DNA of 64,000 nt from Clostridia bacterium (lineage in GTDB: Bacteria > Bacillota > Clostridia > Acetivibrionales > DSM-2933): NCBI GenBank assembly GCA_026418275.1, contig JAOABQ010000048.1, positions 98,358 through 162,357 of the forward strand. The letters are read 5' to 3'. Shown here one piece after another: positions 7,824 through 17,448 of this stretch; the stretch's first letter is position 1, and each line of letters starts with the position of its first letter. The translations under genes and the position numbers were made by a program. A model generated the notes under the pieces. That model saw only the letters and a program-made list of their open reading frames with translations, did not search any database and was not told the DNA's origin.

Positions 7824-10325
7824 TCAGTCTTTTACCTGCAATGATAAATGATTTTTATATCCTTTAATAATGTTTTCGGATAGGGGCATCTGGAGCTCTT
7901 CGCCACGAAGCCATAGGGGGATCATATCGTCATAGTTTTTATGTGTGGGATGTCCGCTCTGGCCAATTGCCAAAATACCTTGATTTCCGTTGAGCTTGCT
8001 TATATCTACTATAAACCGCATGGAAGGATGCATTCCAACATTTCCTATATTACTAAAATACCAATCATGGTTATTAAGTGTCGCAGCATCGCCAGCCACT
8101 GGGTAGGGGCCACGGTTTACCAGCCATTCAAGCGGTTTAATTCCACTCATACCCAATGGCGCAGAACGGAAATTAACAGTGTGCAGTGTTCCCCATTTCC
8201 ATTTTGATTTATCTTCCCCAAGCTTTTTTTCCAACCAATCCAATGCATCTGCTAAGGACTTACTAATAATATCATCCCTTGTTTCCTTAGCCGGTGTGTT
8301 TTTATCATCCCACAACGGATGATTCTTCTCTTTTGCCAAGGTCTGCAATGATAAGTAGATTGCCAGATTATAATTGTTTTTATATAATTCAAAAATATCT
8401 TCAGATAATTTGTTTTTATAAACATTATTTACAAGCATATATGTAAAAATTGAAAAAATTGCTGCTTCCTGACTATCTGTCTTCATCTGGCAATCCCACT
8501 TGGATAACTTCTCCATGACGTCTTTTAATTGTTTATTTTCAGTAACAATGTTTTTAAAAAGCAAGCTGTAGTCATGTGCAAATAAAGAATAGCAATCCAT
8601 TTGCATATCCGAGCAGTAAGTGCTGGTTATTTTATCACCTGCCTTGATTTTCTTTTCAAGTAAATCAGTAGCCCGCTGAGCCCGATTTCCGGGGACGGTA
8701 ATATATAGCGGAGGGTTTTCTTCCTTGTTGAAGGAATTGTTGGTAGCAACAATATACCCTTTTTCAGGATTTAATTCGGAGGGCAGCTCACTGTACTGAT
8801 ACCAGCCGGTCCAATCATATTCGTTGTTCCATCCGGGCAGAGGAGTCCGCGTTGACTTATAATTACGTTTTGGCACATTTCCTACTAACTGCATTGCGAT
8901 GTTATTATCTACGTCGGCATATAAAAAGCAAATAGACGGTGAATCCCACTCACTTAGTGCCTGCTTGAACTCGGTATAATTTGAAGCTTTATCCATATTC
9001 ATTATCGCTTTGAACATCCTGGTGTTTTTTTCAAAGCCTTCCCATCTTAAAGCCAACACCTCTCCGGCATATCCCGAATCATCTGAAATCACAGGCCCAT
9101 AGTGTGACTGCCGTGTTTCAAGAATATAGTCCGCTTGTCCGGCTACTTTTATTACCTCTTTATGAATAGAAAACTTAAGCCATTTTCCGTTATATTCATA
9201 CTCTGATTCGTTTTTAGGGTTTACACGCAGCCTGAATAAATCTTGAACGTCAACAACCGAGTTGGTTATTCCCCAGGATATTGTCTTATTTCGGCCAACT
9301 ATAATGCCAGGCCCTCCCGGAAATGAAAATCCGGTAACATCAAACCCTGGAGCATGAAGACTCATTAAATACCAGTATGAGGGCATCGAAATCCACAAAT
9401 GCGCATCATTGGCTAAAAGTGGCTTTCCTGTATCCGTATATTTTCCACTTACCACCCACCCGTTACTTCCATTTGGATTGAGGGGGGTTGTTATTCCGCT
9501 TTGCATGTAGGAGACTGGTGTAACTGCATTCGTAACAGGCTTATTAAATCTATCCGCTGAAAACGACTGCAACATTTTTTCCTCAGGCTCTTTCGGACTG
9601 CTTCCGCTTGTGTCACAAATATACGGGCGATTTGTCGGGTAAGGTGGAAATAGAATTTTCAAAATCTTAGGATCAATTTTATTTTGGAGTATTGAGTTGT
9701 TTTTTTCACTATCCCAGGAGGCACCGAAAGACCATGACATATACAAGGAATATAAAACTGTATCGTACGGACTCCACTTATCTGCTTCCCATGAGCCGAT
9801 AAGGTTAAATACATGCTGACTCAATGAGAGAGAGTTTTTATTTTCTTTTACATAGGCGTTTATCCCTGCGGTATAAGCAGAAAGGTCTTCCATAATCTGA
9901 GGCTCGTTTTTTTCATAGTATTGCAATAGGCTTTTAGCTCTTTTGCCAAACCCCACTTTCCTCATATACTTATCACTTTCAAGAACCGCAACTCCAAGGA
10001 CTTCTGCCAAACGTCCATCCGCAAGCCTTCTGGCACATTCCATTTGCCAAAACCTATCCTGGCTGTGAACATAGCCTTGGGCAAAAAGCATATCCGCTCT
10101 GTTATCTGCATAAATATGGGGAATGCCATAACTATCCCTGTAGATATCAACATTCTTTTTCAAGCCTGTTACTTCAATTTTCCCCTTGGTTTTGGGAAGA
10201 GGAGAACGTATGGCCCAAATGGTTAAACCGCTAAAGATTCCTGCGAATAATAAGAGCACGGCCATAAAAACCATAAGTATCCGCTTTATAACTACTCGAT
10301 TCAATAATTTTATTTCCAGTTTCAT
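7824..10325 (-). CDS. Penicillin-acylase-family Ntn hydrolase, membrane anchored
   Basis: An 833-residue amidase of the penicillin G acylase/PvdQ/acyl-homoserine-lactone acylase family (S45). Such proteins self-cleave to expose an N-terminal nucleophile and hydrolyse an acyl-amide bond. The alpha-chain motifs are present (DSYGIPHIYADN, FAQGYVHSQDRFWQME). The predicted self-cleavage site is Gly286-Ser287 in NPNGSNGWVVSG, and the beta chain has the usual FSFPGGPGIIVGRNKTISWG. An N-terminal hydrophobic helix (about residues 14-36) places the enzyme outside the membrane. ATG overlaps the stop of the condensation gene (ATGA), so the two are translationally coupled. In a FAAL-initiated pathway, removal of a fatty acyl group from an exported precursor is the most attractive role (inference from PvdQ); antibiotic or signal hydrolysis is the alternative. 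Confidence 0.9.
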   Translation of the reverse strand: MKLEIKLLNRVVIKRILMVFMAVLLLFAGIFSGLTIWAIRSPLPKTKGKIEVTGLKKNVDIYRDSYGIPHIYADNRADMLFAQGYVHSQDRFWQMECARRLADGRLAEVLGVAVLESDKYMRKVGFGKRAKSLLQYYEKNEPQIMEDLSAYTAGINAYVKENKNSLSLSQHVFNLIGSWEADKWSPYDTVLYSLYMSWSFGASWDSEKNNSILQNKIDPKILKILFPPYPTNRPYICDTSGSSPKEPEEKMLQSFSADRFNKPVTNAVTPVSYMQSGITTPLNPNGSNGWVVSGKYTDTGKPLLANDAHLWISMPSYWYLMSLHAPGFDVTGFSFPGGPGIIVGRNKTISWGITNSVVDVQDLFRLRVNPKNESEYEYNGKWLKFSIHKEVIKVAGQADYILETRQSHYGPVISDDSGYAGEVLALRWEGFEKNTRMFKAIMNMDKASNYTEFKQALSEWDSPSICFLYADVDNNIAMQLVGNVPKRNYKSTRTPLPGWNNEYDWTGWYQYSELPSELNPEKGYIVATNNSFNKEENPPLYITVPGNRAQRATDLLEKKIKAGDKITSTYCSDMQMDCYSLFAHDYSLLFKNIVTENKQLKDVMEKLSKWDCQMKTDSQEAAIFSIFTYMLVNNVYKNKLSEDIFELYKNNYNLAIYLSLQTLAKEKNHPLWDDKNTPAKETRDDIISKSLADALDWLEKKLGEDKSKWKWGTLHTVNFRSAPLGMSGIKPLEWLVNRGPYPVAGDAATLNNHDWYFSNIGNVGMHPSMRFIVDISKLNGNQGILAIGQSGHPTHKNYDDMIPLWLRGEELQMPLSENIIKGYKNHLSLQVKD

Positions 10326-11740
10326 ATCATTTTCTCCAATACCGATATTTTGTTTATGTAATTGCTTATAAAATTTTGTATACTTTTACGCTTGTGGATG
10401 TTCGTATTATACTGGCAGTTGAGAGCGATCTTTTCCTTCTCCACATCAACATTTAAGTATATATACCGGGGGCGAATGATGGTCTCACTTGAAGCAGAGC
10501 CCATACTCTCCTCTGCGAATTTAAAGCCCGGCAGCTTCAAGGATGCACTTCCAATCCGAATATTTAAAAAGAGTTCCGGTTCGGGATACCCTGTAAATTT
10601 CTTTCTGATTTCATCCTGAGCCAGATACCGTAAGATTCCATAATTCAAACCATGGTTTGGGACATTTTTTATCTGATTTTTAACAGCTTCAAGTATTCCG
10701 TCCGGGCCACAGCAGCCTTCAATATTGATGTACAAAGGATATTGATAGCTGAAAAAGCCTACTGTGCGTGAGATATCAATCTCTGAAAAATTGTGGTTCC
10801 TACCGTGATGACACAATGAAATATGTGCATTGGTTCCTCCTGTCCAGTCTGTAAGTGCCATGACTGTAGCTGCAATAACGATATCATGTATTTGCAAATT
10901 TTTTTTTGCTAAAATCTGTGGCGAAAGAGAGGATTCCTTGCCGAGTTCCATAGCCTGGGAATACAGAACCATATCTTTTCCCAGGTTTACTCCAGCAGGA
11001 TAGTCTACCGGCATGGGGGGGACTGTTTTCCTTTCTTCATTTAGCCAATAAGGAAGTTCCTCTTTTATAGCATTTGATTGGGAATGTTCCTTAAGCCTTC
11101 TTGCCCATGATTGTATAGAGGTTGTTTTTTTAGGCAATTGAACAGGCACGCCCGCTTTCAATTGATTTAAAGCCGTTATGGTATCCTCCAACAAAATAAT
11201 GATTGAATAGTGGTCGCAGCCAATGTGGTGTACCAGGAACATGAGCCGGTCGGGAGTATTTTCTCCAAGATTAAAGTAAGCTGCCTTTAGCAGGGGGCCG
11301 GTGGATAGGTTAAAGGATTTTTGCAATAGAGCAGCATGTTCTTCAATAAGCTCCTTATGCTTCTCCACCGGAACCTGGGAAAAATCATAATAGCTTAGCG
11401 GCACTTCGGCAAGAGGAGATGCAATAAATTGGCGCCACCCGGTTTCCTCCTCAACCGAACAAAGTCTAAGGGCATCATGATGATTGATAATTGCCTCAAG
11501 CAGAGCTTCCAGAAAAGAACGGGTAAGCTTTGTTTCCACTTCTACTAAAATGGATATATTAAATATATGCCTGTCAGGATTATATATATTAAATTCTTCT
11601 GCCTGTGAGGGGGTTACAACAACATCACCGGTTATTTTTTCATACAAGTCATTGGACTTGCCAGCCTGTTGTTTTTTCTTCATCATAAGCTCAAAAAGCC
11701 TCTTTTTTGTTTCAGTAAGCTGATTGATATCATTATTCAT
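10322..11740 (-). CDS. Stand-alone NRPS condensation-domain protein
   Basis: A 472-residue free condensation (C) domain. The catalytic motif is HHIGCDHYS: the second His (His172) and Asp176 are intact, while the usual Gly after Asp is His. No A, carrier or TE domain is attached, and the first 35 residues are a charged helix. A GTG at 11749 is in frame, but the ATG at 11740 has AAAGGTGAT at ideal spacing and is preferred; it overlaps the upstream GT4 stop by 8 bp. It is coupled to the acylase downstream. Free C domains can release a carrier-bound chain by amide or ester formation, or acylate a soluble acceptor. With no thioesterase in the cluster, that is the likely role. Carnitine-acyltransferase-like or PapA-type acyltransferase activity is the alternative. 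Confidence 0.85.
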   Translation of the reverse strand: MNNDINQLTETKKRLFELMMKKKQQAGKSNDLYEKITGDVVVTPSQAEEFNIYNPDRHIFNISILVEVETKLTRSFLEALLEAIINHHDALRLCSVEEETGWRQFIASPLAEVPLSYYDFSQVPVEKHKELIEEHAALLQKSFNLSTGPLLKAAYFNLGENTPDRLMFLVHHIGCDHYSIIILLEDTITALNQLKAGVPVQLPKKTTSIQSWARRLKEHSQSNAIKEELPYWLNEERKTVPPMPVDYPAGVNLGKDMVLYSQAMELGKESSLSPQILAKKNLQIHDIVIAATVMALTDWTGGTNAHISLCHHGRNHNFSEIDISRTVGFFSYQYPLYINIEGCCGPDGILEAVKNQIKNVPNHGLNYGILRYLAQDEIRKKFTGYPEPELFLNIRIGSASLKLPGFKFAEESMGSASSETIIRPRYIYLNVDVEKEKIALNCQYNTNIHKRKSIQNFISNYINKISVLEKMI

Positions 11741-13007
11741 TAGGATCACCTTTGACTAAAAAATTCTCTGCTGTTTTTTCATAGATTTGCAATGTAGGAT
11801 AAAGCGTTGATTTAGCAAAATTGTGCTCTTCCGCTACATACTTTCTACCTGCTTCACTGAATTCTTCACGTTTTTTATCGTCAAATAGAAGTGTCAGTTG
11901 GGCATCCGCCAGCTTGTTTATATCAACTTTGAATAATCCCGTCACTTCGTCCGGGTTAACCGGAACAACCAACCCGGTTTTTTCATGCTGGACAGATTCT
12001 TCCAAACCACCTCCGCCTGTCACTATGGGGGGAGAGCCTGCTGCCATAGCCTCTACCGCTACAAGACCCAGAGGCTCGTAAATAGAGGGAAATACAGAAA
12101 TATCCGCAGCCTGATAAAGAAGTGTCAATTGCTCTCTTTTAACATGTCCCAAAAAGGTACATCTCTCTTTTAATCCGGGGTAACCTTCCATATGCGTGGT
12201 TACCATTTTATAATAATCTCTGGAATCGGACTGACCGGCAATTATATATTGAACATTGGGAAACTTCTTTATGACCAGAGCCGCTGAATCAAGCAGCGGC
12301 ACAATTCCTTTCTGTCTATTAATCCGCCCGGCGAAAAGAATGATTTTTTTATCCTTACCTGCAAGCTTTTGCCGGAGTGCTGTCTTTTTTTCCTCCGATA
12401 ATCGTTTTGGCAGGAATTTATCCATAGATATACTGGTTCTTATAACCGTTGTTTTCTCCCTTGTACCGGGATAATAGTCTTCTATTACCTTTGCCATAGA
12501 TTGGCTGACGGAAATGAAGGTTTCAGTGCTTGTCAGCCATTCACGTTCGTTATCGCCAATCTCCTTGTCCGGCTCCTGCCCCCACCAGCTTTCAATGGGA
12601 TATGTCAAATAATGAATGGTACCGATCGTAGGTATGCTGAAGGTTTCCTTCAATTTACAGGCAGCCTTGTAAGTATACCAATGGTGATAATGAATGATAT
12701 CGGGTTGATCCTTTAATATTAAGTTCGCTGCGTATGCGTACAAATCATCGTTGAAGCCTAAAATGCCCTGGGACCATGTACTGTTTTTGGAAAGCGTTTG
12801 GCTGCTGGCACTTACATAATGAACCCAAACGCCGTCATCATTAACAACCTTTGTTTCCCCCGGGGAATGTGCCAATACAGTAACTTTTTTTCCTTCGTTT
12901 TTTAATGCATGTGCCAATTCCTGTACGTGCGTTGCGACTCCGCCACTGATTTCCGGCGAATATCCAAGGGTCAGCAACATTATATTATTTATGGTTTTGT
13001 TATTCAT
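11733..13007 (-). CDS. GT4-family glycosyltransferase
   Basis: A 424-residue GT-B retaining glycosyltransferase. The N-terminal acceptor domain has the glycine-rich loop in SPEISGGVATHVQELAHAL. The C-terminal donor domain has ILFAGRINRQKGI and the EX7E motif (Glu311 to Glu319 in EPLGLVAVEAMAAG), followed by a Gly-rich loop. It is cytosolic with no signal peptide. The ATG follows GTGAGG, 16 bp after the PKS stop, so it belongs to the same operon. A sugar-decorating role on the polyketide-peptide, or supply of a glycosylated acceptor for the free C domain, is inferred from context. GT4 enzymes are also common in capsule and glycolipid synthesis, so the acceptor is uncertain. Confidence 0.87.
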   Translation of the reverse strand: MNNKTINNIMLLTLGYSPEISGGVATHVQELAHALKNEGKKVTVLAHSPGETKVVNDDGVWVHYVSASSQTLSKNSTWSQGILGFNDDLYAYAANLILKDQPDIIHYHHWYTYKAACKLKETFSIPTIGTIHYLTYPIESWWGQEPDKEIGDNEREWLTSTETFISVSQSMAKVIEDYYPGTREKTTVIRTSISMDKFLPKRLSEEKKTALRQKLAGKDKKIILFAGRINRQKGIVPLLDSAALVIKKFPNVQYIIAGQSDSRDYYKMVTTHMEGYPGLKERCTFLGHVKREQLTLLYQAADISVFPSIYEPLGLVAVEAMAAGSPPIVTGGGGLEESVQHEKTGLVVPVNPDEVTGLFKVDINKLADAQLTLLFDDKKREEFSEAGRKYVAEEHNFAKSTLYPTLQIYEKTAENFLVKGDPNE

Positions 13008-13023
13008 GGCTTACCTCACATAA

Positions 13024-16000
13024 TTATAAATTTGATTCGAGACGCCGAAGTTCTTCCACTGCTTCTTCTTCTGAAAGCTGTGACAGAAAATCCAATATTT
13101 CCTCCTGGGAATAATCTTCAGGCAAATCGCTTTTGGCTGCTTTGGCTTTAATGATTCCATCAATCGTCGGATCCTCAAATAATGTATCCATTGATATTTC
13201 CAAATCAAATTTCTCCCTGAGCATACCGACAAGATAAGTTGCCAACAGTGAATGACCGCCTAATTCAAAAAAGTTGTCGTGTATGCCAACCTTTTCAATA
13301 CCCAATATATCCTGCCATATAAGCGCAATCATTTCCTCATCCGCATTTCTTGGGACAATATACTCAGTGTCAAGGTTTGGCCTTGGACTTTTCTTTGTCT
13401 GTCCGGACAATAAATTTGTCTCCATTCCTTTAAGGGATTTCATAAAGGTGATTAAAGTCTTTATCCTATCGTTTACATTTTTTGTTGAAATAACAACCCT
13501 ATCCAATTCCCTTAAAGAGGTTGCTTTATTAAACGCCTTTATAGCTTCTTCGCCTGTAATACTGCTTTCAAGCTCTTGCTGGAATACTTTTGCGATTGCC
13601 TCGGGGAATTCAATTCCGCTAAATCCGTTTTTTATTTTATTAATATCCTCTTCTCTGGTATCCCAGCTTAATACGGTAAAAGGAATTGTTTTGCTGTTTT
13701 CCATATGCTGGGCAAAGGCATCTAAAAAGCAGTTCCCGGCGCAAACATGGCTTTGTCCCAACTCTCCGAAGGATGAATTTATCGAAGAAAAGACAATAAA
13801 GAAGTCCAGGGCTGACTCACTAAAAATTGAATAGAGGTTTATAGTTCCTTTTACTTTTATGTTAAACAGGCTTTCAAAGGAATCATTCTTTTTTGACCTG
13901 ATAAAATTACTCTCAGCAATATCCGCCCCATGAATTACTCCATGGATAGACCCGTACCTTTTTACACTCTGAGAAATTTTTGATGCCATATCTTCCCTAT
14001 TTGTAAAGTCCGCGGACAGAAGAAGATAATCAGCCCCTTTTTTGTTTAGTCTTTCCACCACCGATGAATCTACCTCATCTGAAGGATTAAGGAAGATGAT
14101 CTTTGCAGAAAACTCATTCATTAGATATTCCGCGATTGGAAGACATGTTTTTTGCAACCCACCGGTAACAAGATAAACACCGTTTTTGCGAAGATTCCTT
14201 TGTTCTTTGTAATTCATTCCGAACTGCAGCGTTTCAAAGTGTTGCACCCATCTTTTATTATTCCGGTAAGCTACAACCGACTGTTTATCTCCACTGCAAA
14301 TATCTGTAAGGATTTTTTCATGCAACAATTTATCCTGTTTATCGCCCCTTAGGCTTATATCTATATTACGGCACACAAGAGACGGATATTCCCGGGAGAT
14401 AACCAAGCCTGCGCCAACAACCGTCGCAGCTTCCGGACAGGTTTCTCCCTGTTCCGAAACATTATACAAGTCTGAAGTGACGGAAATCAGGCTTATTGAT
14501 TTTGTTATGCTGTTATTGGCTAAAGCACGGGCCATAAATATAAAGTTATAAAATGTATAGTACTGTGCTTCATCAAAGCGGTCAATTGTTAGTGGAGTTT
14601 GGAATTTCTCGATTATACTCCATAAATTAACGATAATATCGGGAACGTTATCAGCGATTTTCAAATCGTCAAATAAAATATTATAATCTTCTTCCGAGTA
14701 CGGATTAAGGTTATACTCCTTTTCATCCACATAATCATAATCATCTGCTTTGAATACCTTTATCACCGTCTGTCCTGCATTTTCAAGGTATTCTACACAG
14801 GCAGAACTGATAAAATCGTCACGTTTGACAAATACAAGCCACTTCCTTTTCTTTTCTTCTATTTCTTTAATTGACGATAGAATGACCGCGCTTTTCCACG
14901 AGAGTGTATAAAACCAATCGTTTATGTTTTCGCTTTTTTTATCATGCAGTTTATCAAGAAGGGGCGTAAAAGAAGTTTCATCAGGATCAATCCAATGTCT
15001 TTGCTTTTCCATAGGATAGGTAGGTAAAGGAATACGGCTTCTTTTTTCTTTGGCAAAGGACTTTCTCCAATCTACTTCTACACCGCTCTGCCAAAGCGCA
15101 CCCATTGTATTCAAACTAAAGTTAAGGCAAGGCGATTCCTTTGTAGAAGCTGGCAATATCGAACGTATAATGCAATTGGCTGTTTCATTGCAAGGTATGG
15201 ATAATTCTTCGCACAATTCATTTTCAGACCCGATATTTAACAGGATGCCATGCTCGCTTTTTAATAACTGCCTGAAAGAATGATCCTTTTCAGGAGAACG
15301 GAGGAGGAGATCTGCAAAGTATTCTGCATCAAAATAAGAAGCCTCATCCAATAAAGTCCCTTTATCACTAGACATTATTGGAATTTGTGGCCCTTGCACC
15401 TCTATTTTTTGCATCATGCTTTTAAAAACAGTTAAAAGATTTTTTTTATTGGCTTCAGGATGATCTAAATCCCGATTGTCGTTAGTCAGGTTATAATAAC
15501 CGGCAATTAAGGAAACCCCATCCTCCAAAGAAATAATTTCCGATATGCAGGCAGCCGCAAAGCCGCCTATCCCACTGCCGAATAGAGTGGATGGCGTTGC
15601 ACCAAGCCCGATTAGATACATTGAGAGCGCATATTGAATGACAAAGCCTAAATAAATAGAGGGTACATCCTCTGCCTTGCATTTTCCATTAAATATATCT
15701 TCAATCCTATTGCCTATATAAGGGGCAAATTTTAGAGCGCAAACCTTTGCATGGTCTCTAAACAATACCTCACTTTGATATAGTTGGGCAGCGGCTTCTA
15801 TATGCCCATGACCATTTGCAGGAAGAATAAAAATTAAAGGCTTGATAGCCGACACTTTTGTCATGCCGTTTTCAATTGTCTCCTTGCCGTCACGCAAATG
15901 TGAAAGAGCCTCTTCAACATCCTTACATACGGTAAAGAACCGGTTGTCAAAATCCGCACACTTGTTGGCAAGAGTAAAAGACACATCTGCAAGATTCACA

Positions 16001-17433
16001 TTTTTATTGGCATCAAGAAAAGCTGCCATATTTATAATAATGTTTTGTAATGCGGACTTTGTTTTTGCAGAAAACAAGAGGAGCTGCGGCGAACTTGTTA
16101 CTGGGGCCGGTGCTTTCTCCGGAGCCTCTTCTAAAATAATATGTACGTTGGTTCCACCAATGCCAAAGGCGCTTACACCTGCACGTCTGGGGGATTCTCC
16201 TTGCTCCCATTCCTCAAGCTTTGTATTTACGTAAAATGGAGTTTGTTCAAATTTTATATCCGGATTCTGGTTTTTAAAGTGCAATGTAGGAGGTATCTGT
16301 TTATGCTTTAAGGCTAAAACAGTTTTTATTAATCCTGCCATCCCTGCTGCTGCATCTAAATGACCGAAATTCGTCTTTACGGAACCGATTGAACAGTAGC
16401 TTTTCTTATCTGTAAATTTTTTAAATGCTTTTGTTAAGGCACTTACTTCTATGGGATCACCTAAAATCGTTCCCGTGCCGTGAGCCTCCAGCATTGAAAT
16501 TGTTTCCGGATCTATACCCGCCAACATAATAGCTTCTTCAATAACCTTGGCTTGTCCGTCTACAGAGGGGGCTGTATAGTTTGCCTTCTGCATACCATCG
16601 TTATTAGCGGCAGTTCCCTTTATAACCGCATAAACCGTATCCCCGTCTTCTATTGCGTCCTCCAGCATTTTTAATACAACGACTCCAATTCCGCTTCCAA
16701 AAAGTGTCCCCTTTGAATCCGCATCAAATGCAACGCAATGTCCATCGGGCGAAAATATGCTGTCCTTTGTGTACATGTAGCCTGATTTCAATGGTGTGTT
16801 GATTGCAACCCCACCGGCAACTGCCATCCTGCATTCGCCGGTTAATAGGCTCTGGCATGCTAAATGCACAACTGCAAGCCCGGTTGAGCAAGCTGTATGA
16901 ATAGAATATGCAGGTCCTTTTAAATTTAGCTTATAGGCGACACGTGTGCTAAGACAAGAGAAATCATTTTGTGTTGCAATGTCAAATTGAGAAACGTGGC
17001 CAACCGCGTTGCGGTTGTATAAAAGATTGTAAACGTATGTATTGGTACGGGAGCCGGCAAAAACACCTATTGGCAAGTCATATTTATAAGGGTTGTAGCC
17101 TGCCGCTTCCAATGCGTTCCACGCACATTCAAGGAAAAGACGCTGCTGGGGATCCATTAGTTTTGCGTCCCTCGGGCTATAGCCAAAAAAATACTCGTCA
17201 AAAAGATCAGCTCCATTTATAAAAGCTGCTGCTTTTACATAATCGGGATGATCCGGTCTGAAATCATTATCTAAAAGATTTTTTTCCAATTCATCATTCG
17301 AAAGAAAAGATATGGACTCCCTTCCGCTTTTTAAGTTTTGCCAAAACTCTTGAATATTATCTGCTCCTGGAAAACGGCAATCCAATCCAATGATTGCAAT
17401 ATCATTACTCATCATTTTATCATTATTATCCAT
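13024..17433 (-). CDS. Type I PKS module: KS-pseudoAT-pseudoKR-ACP
   Basis: A 1,469-residue modular polyketide synthase. The ketosynthase (about 10-430) is intact: Cys182 in TACSTGL, His318 in EAHGTGT and His358 in FGHLDAAAG. The acyltransferase-like region (about 530-790) has FGSGIGG where GHSxGE is expected, with Ser620 replacing His and Gly621 replacing the nucleophile. The small subdomain that carries the catalytic His is missing. The ketoreductase (about 830-1310) has a degraded cofactor loop (TGGLQKTCLPIA), and Val1230 occupies the catalytic Tyr position although Ser1217 remains, so the beta-keto group should stay. The ACP has Ser1395 in GGHSL. The C-terminus is an acidic tail (LSQLSEEEAVEELRRL) resembling a docking segment. 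No DH, ER or TE is present. AAAAGGAG precedes ATG 17433, 15 bp after the other PKS. It probably acts last. Confidence 0.93.
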   Translation of the reverse strand: MDNNDKMMSNDIAIIGLDCRFPGADNIQEFWQNLKSGRESISFLSNDELEKNLLDNDFRPDHPDYVKAAAFINGADLFDEYFFGYSPRDAKLMDPQQRLFLECAWNALEAAGYNPYKYDLPIGVFAGSRTNTYVYNLLYNRNAVGHVSQFDIATQNDFSCLSTRVAYKLNLKGPAYSIHTACSTGLAVVHLACQSLLTGECRMAVAGGVAINTPLKSGYMYTKDSIFSPDGHCVAFDADSKGTLFGSGIGVVVLKMLEDAIEDGDTVYAVIKGTAANNDGMQKANYTAPSVDGQAKVIEEAIMLAGIDPETISMLEAHGTGTILGDPIEVSALTKAFKKFTDKKSYCSIGSVKTNFGHLDAAAGMAGLIKTVLALKHKQIPPTLHFKNQNPDIKFEQTPFYVNTKLEEWEQGESPRRAGVSAFGIGGTNVHIILEEAPEKAPAPVTSSPQLLLFSAKTKSALQNIIINMAAFLDANKNVNLADVSFTLANKCADFDNRFFTVCKDVEEALSHLRDGKETIENGMTKVSAIKPLIFILPANGHGHIEAAAQLYQSEVLFRDHAKVCALKFAPYIGNRIEDIFNGKCKAEDVPSIYLGFVIQYALSMYLIGLGATPSTLFGSGIGGFAAACISEIISLEDGVSLIAGYYNLTNDNRDLDHPEANKKNLLTVFKSMMQKIEVQGPQIPIMSSDKGTLLDEASYFDAEYFADLLLRSPEKDHSFRQLLKSEHGILLNIGSENELCEELSIPCNETANCIIRSILPASTKESPCLNFSLNTMGALWQSGVEVDWRKSFAKEKRSRIPLPTYPMEKQRHWIDPDETSFTPLLDKLHDKKSENINDWFYTLSWKSAVILSSIKEIEEKKRKWLVFVKRDDFISSACVEYLENAGQTVIKVFKADDYDYVDEKEYNLNPYSEEDYNILFDDLKIADNVPDIIVNLWSIIEKFQTPLTIDRFDEAQYYTFYNFIFMARALANNSITKSISLISVTSDLYNVSEQGETCPEAATVVGAGLVISREYPSLVCRNIDISLRGDKQDKLLHEKILTDICSGDKQSVVAYRNNKRWVQHFETLQFGMNYKEQRNLRKNGVYLVTGGLQKTCLPIAEYLMNEFSAKIIFLNPSDEVDSSVVERLNKKGADYLLLSADFTNREDMASKISQSVKRYGSIHGVIHGADIAESNFIRSKKNDSFESLFNIKVKGTINLYSIFSESALDFFIVFSSINSSFGELGQSHVCAGNCFLDAFAQHMENSKTIPFTVLSWDTREEDINKIKNGFSGIEFPEAIAKVFQQELESSITGEEAIKAFNKATSLRELDRVVISTKNVNDRIKTLITFMKSLKGMETNLLSGQTKKSPRPNLDTEYIVPRNADEEMIALIWQDILGIEKVGIHDNFFELGGHSLLATYLVGMLREKFDLEISMDTLFEDPTIDGIIKAKAAKSDLPEDYSQEEILDFLSQLSEEEAVEELRRLESNL

Positions 17434-17448
17434 AAGCTATTCTCCTTT

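Noticed and set aside
13274..13834. A 186-codon plus-strand frame in the PKS region
   Set aside because: Antisense to the ketoreductase-ACP region of the PKS; translation is Ser/Phe-rich with no recognisable family.
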